In this document: positions 48,101-60,100 of the stretch, piece by piece | How the letters are laid out: each line of letters opens with the position of its first letter | How positions within the stretch are numbered: position 1 is the stretch's first letter | Source: Mesocentrotus franciscanus | Taxonomy: Eukaryota > Echinodermata > Echinoidea > Camarodonta > Strongylocentrotidae | Length of the DNA stretch: 64,000 bases | Reading direction: 5' to 3' | Assembly (NCBI GenBank): GCA_037976565.1 | Contig: CP137674.1 | Span: 6,739,789 to 6,803,788, forward strand | Translations under genes and position numbers: made by a program | The notes under the pieces: generated by a model | What the model saw: the letters and a program-made list of their open reading frames with translations, nothing else | The model's database searches: none | What the model was told of the DNA's origin: nothing

Positions 48101-51100
48101 CTACCCCAGGGTGTAATGAAGGTCGTCAAATGTCGGTCCTCCTTGCAGAGGGTACGCTGTGGTAGCCATTCCATGCATCAAAGACAGTCTTCTTCTTGCC
48201 ATGCGGGACTGATCTGGCTTGGTGGAAGGGCGATGGCGTGTGATGCGTCTCCCTTGTGGCATGAGCATTGAGGGCCTGGAAGTCAACGGTTCGCCGTGGT
48301 TTGCCATTTTCTTTGCACAGATAACCATCCTATGGCACCAGGTAACAGGTTCACCGACAGGGACTGGTTCGATGACACCCAACTGGACATCGTGGTCCAA
48401 TCCAGCCTTCACAGCGTCACGCCAGTGGATCGGGACTGGTACTGGAGTGTGATGTGCGACCGGCTCAGCGTCGGGATCCACCATCAGTTTCATTGGTGGG
48501 CTGTCCATGAGAGGCAGGGTTTGATGCTCACATGTGTTGAATGTACCCGCCTTATAGTAGTCAAGCAGATATTGCTGCAGCTTCTGGCGATTAGCTTCTG
48601 TGGCCGGGAAGGGTAGCTTTGTAGGGGGCGGTGGAGGCCGTTGGCGACGGGGGCAACAACAAGTGACAGTTGGGTCCTCCTGTAGAGCTGCCGTTGTGTC
48701 CAGATTGCGTGATGCCTGTGTAGCACCAATCGTGGGAAAGCTGTCGGAGATGAGTCCGAGATCAATGCAGGCTTCTTTACTGAGGAAGATCTTGTCAGAG
48801 CCGTCAGTGATATATGTCATTTGCCTTGTGTCAAAGACCCGGCCCCGACTATCTCTGCCCGAAAAACGTAGGATAGCTGCTCCAAGGATCTTGATGCCTC
48901 CTGTGGTAGCAGTGTGCATCCTCATGGTGACTGGGATGAGGTCCAAAGACGTAACCCAAGGCGACGGGTGACCTTTATTCCAGCAAGGCAGCTCTGGCAT
49001 CCTGTATCAGCCATGGCGGACGCTGGGCAAGGCGTTGTAGGGGTGGAGACCTTAAAACCCAAGGCTTAGTAGTCATCAGACATAATTGTGATGGTCACGC
49101 TAACGAATGGTTGAGGCGCCGATCTCCTTCTGAGCCATGTATCAGAGAGATTGTCATATATATGGTGGTCAAGGGGAATGGTCAGTCCACCTCGTGGCCG
49201 CTGCAAAGTGTGAATGGCACACAGGACATCAAAGACAGCACCCTCGTGGTCAACGGGAGCTGCAGGTTTGACATGTCGTGGTCTGTCCTTGCTGCGGCAT
49301 ACGCTTTCCAAATGGTGCTGTTTATCACAATGCCCACACCTTTGGTCATATGCTGTGCATTGTACCTGACGGACGCGGGCCGGGGCATTCCTCCCATGTC
49401 CTCTTTTGCCACAGTAAGAACATGATTCTTGTCTCTCCTTGAAGCTTCCTTGCTTGGTTTTCCTGTATGTGCTGCTAGCAGCATCTGTCGAGTGTGAATC
49501 CAGGAGCGAGGATGCTGACCGTTTGCCAGCCTCTTTGGCTTCAATGAACTGGAAGACCTCTTCCAGTGTCATGTCCTGGTTCTTATCACCAAGGAGGTCG
49601 AGTTGGATTTCAGGGTCGGCGATACCACGGGTGAGTACATCTCGCATCATGGCTTCAGTGTAGTTGACATCAGCGTCACAGCTAGGGCACCTGATGAGGA
49701 ATTTACATATGCCTGCTTGACCACGCAGGCGGGCCCCAAAGCTACGTACTGTTTCCTCACGGTCCTGACGCATATTGTGCAGTGTGACTCTGGCAACCAT
49801 AGTGTTCTCCTCACGAACAGCAAGCTTCTTGATAGCTGCCAGGACCTCTTTCTCCGATTGGCCAGTGAGGCTACCACCTGCAGATCTGGTAAGGTCCTTG
49901 CGCAGAGGTTCATCACAACATTCTAAGAGTTGCACCACCCTGTCCTTGCCGGTTATCCTGGTCGCCTGAACGTAGTCTGACCATCGTGACTCAAAGTAAG
50001 CCCATTCCTCACTAGACCCAGCAGCAGCTATAGTGGGCCTTTTGACCTTCTCGACCTTGGCAGCTTGTCCAGAGGTGTGTATAGCAGTGTGGGTGTTGAG
50101 GAGAGCGACCACGATGGGGGCATCAAAGTCCGGGGTGGCGTAGTCGCAACTAGGGATGGGGCATTCGACGACGGGCATGTTGTCGATAGGCTTGTAGTAG
50201 TACCGTGTACATAAATAAGTACCTGTCTATTTGTTTACTCCAGCTGACGACTTGGTTGACAAGCTGGGTATCTCAATGTACACGGTCTGCAAAGTAATAT
50301 AGTACATATGATCATGGGTAAGTCCAGTATCCTCTAAGTAGGGCTTTGATCCACTTGGAGAATTTTCCTCTAATTCCATATGCTTCAATCTTTGCAATCA
50401 GCCTCATGTGGGGGACACTGTCAAAAGCTTTCAAAAAATCTAGATAAATGCAGTCAAATGGTATTGAAAGGTCTTCAAGTTGTCACCATGTCTCTAATAC
50501 TTCCAATAATTGTGAAGCACATGATCTTCCACTTTTGAATCCATTTTGTCTTGCAGAAAAAAAAACTCATTCTTTTCCATGTGCTCTGCTATCTTATCTC
50601 TCACTAACTTTTCCATGACTTTGCAAGTTACAGATGTTAATCTCACTGGTCTGTAGTTACCACTGCCATCCTTACGTCCTGTTTTGTGTAATGGGACAAC
50701 ATTGGCTTTTTTCCATGCTGTTGGTACTTGTCCCTCATTCATGGATTTCTTGAAAATCAGATAGAGTGGGATACATATCGCATATGCAGTCTCTCTCAGT
50801 ACCTTTGAGTGTATCTCATCTGGACCAGGGGATTTGTCAGGCTTCAGTGTCTTGAGGTGTTTCAGAATGGTGTCCTCAGATAATTCTAGCTCTTCCAGGC
50901 TTTCCGCCACCTCTGATGGCACTGGCTTCGGGATCTGGCTTGTATCCTCTGTCGTGAATACACTAATGAAAAAGTCATTTAGTGTTTCTGCTTGTTCCTC
51001 TGGATTATAAGCAAGGGATCCATCTTGATTTAGTAGAGGATGAATTCGTGAGTGACTTGCTGTTCCTTTCTTCACATAACTCCATTTTTTAAAGGATTTT

Positions 51101-54100
51101 CCCTGATTTCTTTTGCAATCTGTCTTTCAAAATCTTGTTTTGACTTTTTCACTTCCTCTGTGGCTGCATTTCGAGCCTTTTTGTACATCCTCCAGTTGTC
51201 CGCAGTACTGCTCTTTTGGTATTTGTTCCAGGCTTTATGCTTATCCTTTAGGTGTTTTCTCGTGGTTAAAGTCATCCATGATGGATGAGCACTTTGTCCT
51301 ATTTTGGCTTTAGGAATATTCTTGTCTACACTCTGTTTAACAGTGCATTCAAACAGTTTCCATGACTCCTCAATGTTCAAATTTGCTAGCTCTGCTTCCC
51401 AATTGACTTTCGTTATGTCTTCTTTAATGGCATCATATTCTCCTTTGTAGTATTTGTATGTCGTTCTGTTCTTCTTAGCCACTTCTTCTAGGTTTACATG
51501 GAAGCAAAGCACTCCATGGTCACTTTTTCCTATGGGTGGGTTAACGTTAACGATATCAATGGTCTCATCATTGTTGGTAAGCACCAGGTCCAGCAGACTT
51601 TCCATCTGTCCTTCTCTAAATCGTGTTGGCTGTGTATAACATGCTGGCTCAAATATAGTTCATTAATGTCGTCCAGTATATAAGAAGCTGGGTGGTCTTC
51701 TGAGCAAGTTGCAACGTTTCTAGCCCAATCAATGTCCCTGGGATTCAGATCTCCAACTATCATCAGATCACCATTTCTAGAGTTTATGTCGGATGAACTT
51801 GGGCTCCTGTAGACATTTCCGATTGGAACGTTTCCGTCGAGAATGGTGAATGTACAGATTCGTCATGAATTTAAGGATATTTCTTCTCCTCTGTTTCAGT
51901 CGACTGTTCTGGGAGCAACCCATGTCAGAACGGAGGTACCTGTGAGAACAATGCATGTACATGTGCTGTGGTTTTTAATGGTGTTTTGTGTAGTACAGGT
52001 AAGGAAATCTTTTGTAACATTTGCTAAGTGCTATCGGGATTTATCGTATATGTCAAATCAAAGTTTGGTTTAAAGGAAATTAATGGTTAGTTTATGATAA
52101 AAATATTTATGCCATGATACCGTGATATCGTGCTTTGAACCGTTTGATTTATTTCGACATCAACATTATAACATTCAACCTCCCCCCTCCCGAAAAAATA
52201 GTGGTATAAACATGGCGGGAAATCCTACGTACTTTGTAATTTGACAATCTTTAATGCATTATTCTAAAATTGTGTGTTCCTCACCTAATTTTATTTTGAT
52301 ATTTTATTATTGTCATTCATGAATTTCCACGTGAACGGTGAATGAAAAAATTCGTCATGCATTCAAGGATATTTTCTGTATTCTCTGTAGTTGACTGTTC
52401 TGGGAGCAACCCATGTCGGAACGGAGGTAGCTGTGAGAACACTGCATGTACATGTGCTGCGGATTTTAATGGAGTTTTGTGTAGTACAGGTATTGCGATC
52501 AATTGTAACATACCTTAAGTGTTATCGGGATTCTTCGTATAGTCAAATAATATTTAGGTTAAAAGGAAACCATTGGTTACTTAATAATAAAAAGAACCTT
52601 TGGCAAAAATGAACCGTTGAAAAATATAATTATCTCGGTCTGTTTCCCCGCGACTAACATTGGGAGCTCTGGCCAAGCTGTTGCCAGTACGTGGTTGAAT
52701 CTTTGAATTTTTACCTTCTTTGAGATCACCCCTTTCCTCTTAAAAGTAAATAAATCATAGCAATATGTCTAGACAATGGTGCCCAGGAAACTGAGGAATA
52801 AAACTGCAAACATTCATTCGTAAGTTCTATGCTACTACAATTTTACTTAAACTAACTATTGACAGATAACACCGATCCTTGCACCCAACGAAACATGTGC
52901 GTCAATGGTGACTGCCGTCCCATTGGTCAAGGACAATACGAGTGTGAATGCCAAGATCATTATGAGGGGATCCATTGTGATGAACCAACTCGTAAGTCAT
53001 ATGTTTGGATTTACTTATATGCATCAATAAAGGTATTACGTTTTGCAAATCCATGATTCACATCATTTCATAAGGCGGGTGAATAAGTGTTTTGACACAA
53101 TGTTTAACCCTCAGAAATGATGAACCATCTTTTCATTTCTGGATAAGTAAATCAAATGTCTTGGCATCATCTCTGGATATGAACGAAAATATCGAAACTA
53201 TTTCCTTTTCGAGGGGGTGGGGCTTTATTCAACTGTTGTCGCTTTTCACGTCGTTCTATTGTACAGTGAATGAATATCAAAGTTTGTTAAGAACACCATT
53301 ACCTGCTTAGTCTATAAATTAAAAATAAGATGTCCAGTCCTCCTTAACATGTTCAAGATGGTCTTATGCATACGTCACCGAACTGAGGATCACCAAGGAG
53401 CTTATCCTACCTCCTTGGGATCACGTGGTTCGCGAGTCAGGACAGCACCACTGTCTTTTGACAAGACATTAATGAACATTTTTTGTCACTATCTTCCCAG
53501 GTGTGGAAAATAGAACCATTTTAGGACTTCATTCCTTGAATGCTTTCAGGGCATTAGGGCAGCTGGGATAGCAAGTGTAGGGATCATAAAAGTATTTTGT
53601 AGGTGCCTTGAGCCCCTTTGTATTTACGTATATTTATAAATATAACTGTTATTATTATCATTTTTATGAATAGTAGTAGTAGTAGGGTATCAGTATTATT
53701 TTTATGTTTATTATTATTAGTAGATGTAGTATTATTGTTATCATAATTATTTGTATTATTTTTGTTAATGTAATTTTAGTCCTCTTCTTCTCCTTCTTCT
53801 TATTATTATTATCATTATTATTACTATTACTATTGTTGGCATCATCATCGTTATCATTATTGAAAACAAAATTAACTCATTCGCCGTCATATTTATGTTC
53901 TAATTCCTACCTCGAATACAGTTCCTTTAGAGGTTTCTGTCCATCCGTCGAGCCAGATAGTCAACACCAAAGGCAATGTTGCCAATGTGGTGCTGACATG
54001 TAGTTTCAACTATGCCAAGCGATACAGCTGGTACAAAGATGATGTCCTTTTGCCCAACAGTGAAAACCAGAATCCTTTGATAATCATGTTTGTCACGCCC

Positions 54101-57100
54101 AGTGATATCGGGTATTACTTCTGCCGAGGCTCAGGGAGAAATGGAGAAACTTTAGACACGATGCGAGCATCTGTATATGTCAAAGGTAAAAACTTTGCTT
54201 GAAGCAAACCACAGAAAAATAACAACTTCTTCTTCTTCTTGATTTGATTTTGTTTGGCAATTAGTCACAGTTGACTATTTTTGCCACACACTATTTTATG
54301 AATTTTTTATTCACATATTCATATATACATGCGTACAATTACATGTCATAAATGTGTCTAGCCTTTAATCAAGGCGACCAGTGTAATCTAGCAAGCTCTC
54401 ATTTCTGCCCTCGAAACACGTGGTAATTATTACCATTGTGATCGCGAGAAGTTTCATGAAGGGAGCATGGAGTTAGTAGGCATATCAGTGTTATTAAAGA
54501 ATTACACATCCTCAGTATTAAACAGCAGTACAGGCCTGTGTAACTTTGTCTTTGTCCGTCAACTTTACAAATTATAAGTCAATTATTAATTAAAAATTCA
54601 TTTACATTGATTTTTATATCATATTAACGTAATAAGCTTTTTTCTTCATCAAACTTCAGTTGAAAAAAAAATATATATACAGACAATTAATTTCTTTTAT
54701 TCAATTAAGTTTTGAAGATATAAATGTTTTTTAATGCTACGCTTGAAAATAAGACATTTAAAACAACGAAAATTGTTTCGATCGCAATTGGGACATACAA
54801 TCACGTAAAACAAATCGAACGTGATTATACTGGGTACATTATGTGAAAGGTATAAGACAAATATTCTCATACAAGTACTGACTGAAGATGAAATTCGTAT
54901 AAAAAGATATTTTCTGAAAGCAATGTTTAAGTTACTTGTATTTGTTTGCTATCAGCCCTCATGGAGAAAATTGTATTGAGAATGACTGCCGGCCCACCAG
55001 TTTTACTATAGAAGTATCATGAGGATAATTCCCCCTTCTTCGGACCGGGGGCGTTCCCTCTGTGCCCTCCCCTGAATCTGTGCCACTGATTCTTGTTGTA
55101 TGTTTGTATTTTCAGATCTGACCAATATAAAAGTTGTGAACGCTACATTTGCCATTCCATTCAGCGATGAGCTTCATGACCAAACTTCTAAACTCTATAG
55201 AGAAACGGCGTTCAACATCAGCACCTATGTAAGTATATCCTAAAAATAATTGGTGCATATCAGAAACGCCTATCCCATTCTTGTGATATTCTGCAAGGCA
55301 AGGCCTAATGTTGGTTTGGGTTTAAAATATACAGTTGAATTCTAGAATGCGAGTACATTGTGCAACAAGTTCCCAAGCAGGAAATGGTAACGGCTGATTG
55401 CACGTACAATCTCACCTTCCGAATGTTAAGACTAGATTTAGGGATCTGGAAGGCGTCCTTCCTCCGTCGCCTGTCACAAATGTTAAAGTTTACCTGCAAA
55501 ATTGGATTCACATGTGACAAATAACTCGGCAACCATTAATGCTATTAGCCGTGTTCACACGATGGCAATTTTTAGAGCTAGTCGGCGTAAGTATTGTAAG
55601 GTCGGCGTAAAGGTCGGCGTACTGACCATCTGAACGATAGTCGTGTTAGCTACGCCGACCTTTACGCCGACTCATTTACTCCTGGGCCCCGTCTTACAAA
55701 GAGTTGACATTGATCCAAATCAATCGCAAGTCCTCCAATCAATCGCAAGTTTGCAGTTATCTCTCTCCTATGTACATAGTTTCGATTGATATCAACTCTT
55801 TGTAAGATGGGGCCCTGGATTTTTCTAGGAGTAACGCGCTAGCACGACTAGAGGGTATCGTAAGTTGACCGTGTGGATGCTATCACTTGTCACTCGGAGT
55901 ATCTGTGACCTTTCACAAGAATTGTATGACCTAACATTTCAAACTTCCGGGATCTAACCTACAGTGTTTACCACATGCGAGTTTTTCGATGCCTTTATTA
56001 GAATGCTTTCAGTTTTACAGCGATTTCGATTGCATTAATGTCCTTTGGCAAGACATTGATCTACATTTGCCACACTCCACCCAGGTGAAGTAAATGGGGA
56101 CCTGGTAGGTATTTATTCCTTGAAACGCAGAGCGCGTGACAGATGCTCTTCTAAAGCCAGGGTAATTATGCTGCATTATTGTAGAGCGCTTAGAGACTTC
56201 TGATAAAGTAAGTGTTAGGCGCTATATAAGCAAATATAATTATTATTAATTTGTCAATGAAAATTAGGTTTCGCGCGGTTTAGATGCGGAAGCTGGGTCC
56301 AGGTTGACTAGTGCGGGCGCCACCACTACCGGAAGTTACGTTGAGTAAGACTGGGTCGATGGAAGGTCGTGTTAACTTAACCGTGGCAAGTTGGTCCGAG
56401 TAAGAGCGTATAGACAACTAATTGTGTAAGTCATATTTTTATGGAATGTTTATTGCTGCAGGGAAAAATTACGCCGACTAGGAAGTCACGTCTGAACATG
56501 GTTATTGTGAACAAACTTGAGTAAGATATGCACTTGGGGACCTTACATCATGGTGCTGTCGAGAGTCACATTTTAAGGTCAAAGCTAATTTTGTGAGCTC
56601 TCTTGTGATAAATAACTTTGCAACTGTTTATTCTATTATTACCATACTTGCTTCAGATTATTTTCGGTTAAGCTGTAAGTTTTAACCCACAAGACTCATG
56701 TACGACTAGTTACTTTAAATACATTGTTTGTAGGTGCTACCAGGCTTACGTCAGTGATGCTCTTTAACGACATTCATGCAATTTGGTCAGAGATGCGCGA
56801 GACACATCTGGCTTTCGCCTTGTATTTCGGATATGAGGGCTTTTAAACCATGATAACCATTATTTTCAGGGGACACTTTTTCTATGACATTCTTCCAACA
56901 TGTCCAAACTGAGACAACATAATTAGTAAGCTCACATATTACTTCTCACCTTTACTAGTACTAAACCTTCTCTTTCATGATTGTAAAACATCATAATACA
57001 CTTATATCCCAGCAAAAGCTGTCAAAACATTCTAACGGTCATCTCAGTTCTTTTACAGCACCGCTTCATACTTATGGTACAGATACTTTCATTCAGTTCT

Positions 57101-60100
57101 TCAAGTTTATTCAAAATGCAGTTCTACCACAAATACAAACTTATAAATATAGTATGGACAAAATATTGCATGCGGAGGGTTTTGGGTTATGACGTATACT
57201 TTAAGAAGTTACAAAAGAGTATCAGTCTTAGAAGGGAAAAATCTATAAAACGTTTCATCTTTTTCTGTTTGTTGTTTTGTACCTGAGTAAAGGTGGAGCA
57301 AGGCCTCCAAACCATTACTGGGTTGGAGAGCCTATCAGTAGTATGCAGAGCCCTAAAACCAGGAAGCGTCAAAGCTGACATGAATATCTACATCGAGCGG
57401 ACCAATATGACGGCACTGGAGACACAAGATCTTATCGGTCTATCTCTTGAGAACCTAGCAAATGAATCGAAAGGTTTTCTCGATTCCAACACCATTTCAG
57501 TTCAAGATAACGGTACCAATTTCATTCATATACATGTAGTTCTGAAGGTCAATTTATATGTTACACATTGTGTATAAGGACGTGGGGTATCCATACATTG
57601 ATGGCGGGTAGGTGACGCGCAAAACGTATTTTGTCCTGCATTTGTGTTACCACTCATTGCAAGCATTTTATTTAACATGGGCCTCCGAAGGAGGGGTCAG
57701 GGCTATGCCAAATACGCCACTTAACTGGACGTGTGGCATTGGTACGTTGGGTAATTTGAAACGCTGGAGGTGTTACACACACACAAACGCACACGCACAC
57801 ACACGCACAGCATACGTATTGACATCATACATACACACAAATATATATGTATATATACACTCGTACGTCCGCGTGTGTGTGGGTGTGCGTGCGTGTGTGT
57901 GTGTGAGCGCGGGTCTTGTTTGTTTCTGCGGCTTTTGGCCCTTCATTTAATAAAGTACTTCTTAATTTTTATTCTTGTTTATAGTGATCAAGGTTCTCTG
58001 TATTATACGGAAGCTTCACCGTGCAGAGAGAAGGCGACTTGTTTAACTCGCCAAGGCGCCTCGTTCGGGCCTAGAAGGCGAAAAAACGATTTGTTAAAGT
58101 CGCCAATTAAGGCTCCAAGCTTAAGATGAGAATGATGGGAGGCCACTAGATAAAACTCACAAAGGCGCTTTGTTAAGGCCGAGAAGACAAGAAAGCGAGT
58201 TGCCAAAAATAGCTAAGGCGCCTTTTTAAGACGATAAGGCGTATTTCTCGGCTTAAACAAGGCGCCTTAGGGAGTTGTTAATACACGCCTTCTCGCTTTT
58301 TCTACTTATACATATGGCGCCTTGACGAGTTTTGACAATTCGCCTTCTCGCTGCACGTTAAACCTTCTATAGCATTGGGCGCTTCTTGGAAAAAAGAATA
58401 CCTGCACAATTTGCATCAATTTACTTTAAAGTAGATAAACAAACATGGAATCGAAATTTGTTAGGGCCTTTTTCAATACTTTTATTCACTCTTTTTTGTG
58501 AAGCTATTTGCCAGAATATCTCATGGATATCTCCTCGGTTTGAAAAAGTCAAATTTCCGGTGGGTGAAAACGGAACGTGGGCAAATTCAACAGGAATGTG
58601 TCCATTCAACACTACTCAAGGTTGGTTTTGATGGTCTTTCATTCAATTTTAATTTGAGGACGTAGAAGGGTGATTAGGTTGAATAGCACGATCATTATGA
58701 TAATGGCGCGGTAATCCGCTGCAAAAAAAACGCCGCGTTTTTTTTGTAACGTGTTAATGAACGGCGACTGGTCGATCGAGAACGACTCATTTACTCGCAA
58801 TATCATTTCCAAAATATCCTTGTTATCATGATGTTCAACCGAAGTAGTTTGATTTCACTTCATTATTGAACACTAGCGAATCAAGATTGGAGGGCTTGGA
58901 GTCTAAAAGCCCCTCCCTATAGATATTCAAGCCCCCAAACTTTTTTCATGAATAAAAATGAATTTAAGCAAGGCACACGTAGAAAATGAATGCAGGAAGC
59001 CCAAGCCCCAGCCCTCGGACTTAAATTAATATTCTAGATCCACAAGTGTTGTTGAATGTATTGAATAGTTCCAGAGTCATGAATTTCCTGAGAAAATTTC
59101 AATCATAGACGGTACTTCTTTACTTTAATTATGTCTCCTTCTTTCTTCGTATATGGTAATAATTGTTTGCCAGTGTTCTTTTGATATATAAAATATATGT
59201 GTATTTTTGTGTTTATACATAACAGCCAATGAACCCATTGGACGGGCTCTGTGTATTGGCGATGGTATTACCCAGAGCCAGTGGCATCCTGTGGATAATT
59301 GCGGACCATTTAGAAATGTCACAGATATTCTCACCGAAATTGCACAGGTTTTGGAATTTTCTTTTCAAATTTCGATCATTGAAAAGAGGCTTTTTAATAA
59401 CCTTCATATGTAGTGCAATTGTGTTTAGTATATTGTAGATACCACTGATCATTACAACCTGAAAAGGTTTGATAAATTATTTATTGAAAAAGATAAGTAT
59501 AAGTATAAAATAGGTAGATTTCACCCGATTTGGTACATTATTTTTACCCAGTTTGTGTACAATTTCACACAATAAAATTAATGTTCCTTTCTTACTCAAC
59601 TTTTTTAGAGTGTATCCTTACTTTACATTTGAAAAATATTAAATCATGCCTAACAGGTAATAAATAGCCCATGTTCAATCAATTCTACTGATTGTTTTAA
59701 TGTCATTCCATTCACAAATGCATTGGACGATTTTTATTCAATGCGGCAGCATATTCTCTGTCATATTCATTGAAATACTAAAATAGGAGCACTTGCAACA
59801 AACCTACTTATCTTCATCAGTTAACTCTTGATACAGCATTTAAATCATAAAATAGTTGGACATTATAGTAAAATTTACCGAATTATTGCATTTATAAGAT
59901 GTTGGTCTGATTAAAATCATTTAACAACCATAGCGAAAATAACCGCCAAATTTGTTCGGAAATTGTTTACCATCTTGCGGTTCATGAGTTGAGAAATTAG
60001 ATATTATGGGACACATTTTTTTTATTTTATAATGAAAATGGTATATGGAAAACAAACCTACTCATGTGCCATTGCAATATTATAAGGGGAACATGTTCGC

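Larger units (their letters stand above)
45015..50336 (-). mobile_element. Ty3/Gypsy LTR retrotransposon, full length, minus strand
   Basis: 5,322 bp bounded by two 125-bp LTRs and the 5-bp target duplication AGTAG (45010-45014 and 50337-50341). The order in sense direction is 5' LTR, 33-nt leader, gag, protease, RT, RNase H, integrase, polypurine tract, 3' LTR, the Ty3/Gypsy order. There is no envelope-like frame after integrase. It sits inside the RT of an older LINE. The pol region has several frame breaks although the LTRs are nearly identical. Confidence 0.93.
55549..56502. mobile_element. TIR element hosting two nested insertions
   Basis: The ends share CCGTGTTCACACG (left) and, inverted, CCATGTTCAGACG (right, about 56490-56502). 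CTAGTCGGCGTAA occurs inside each end, and further GGTCGGCGTA words lie in both orientations. A MITE (55684-55815) and a SINE 3' part (56030-56250) sit inside it. There is no coding. Confidence 0.5.

Noticed and set aside
45407..49969. Several plus-strand open frames of 60-207 codons across the Gypsy element
   Set aside because: They are antisense to gag and pol, whose minus-strand products carry recognisable zinc-finger, protease, RT and integrase motifs.
45015..50336. An endogenous retrovirus rather than a retrotransposon
   Set aside because: No envelope-like frame lies between integrase and the 3' LTR, and gag and pol organisation is that of ordinary Ty3/Gypsy elements.
57612..58129. Frames around the CA/TG microsatellite (112 and 119 codons)
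   Set aside because: They are mainly His/Thr repeat translations of the microsatellite and lie within the SEA-HormR intron.
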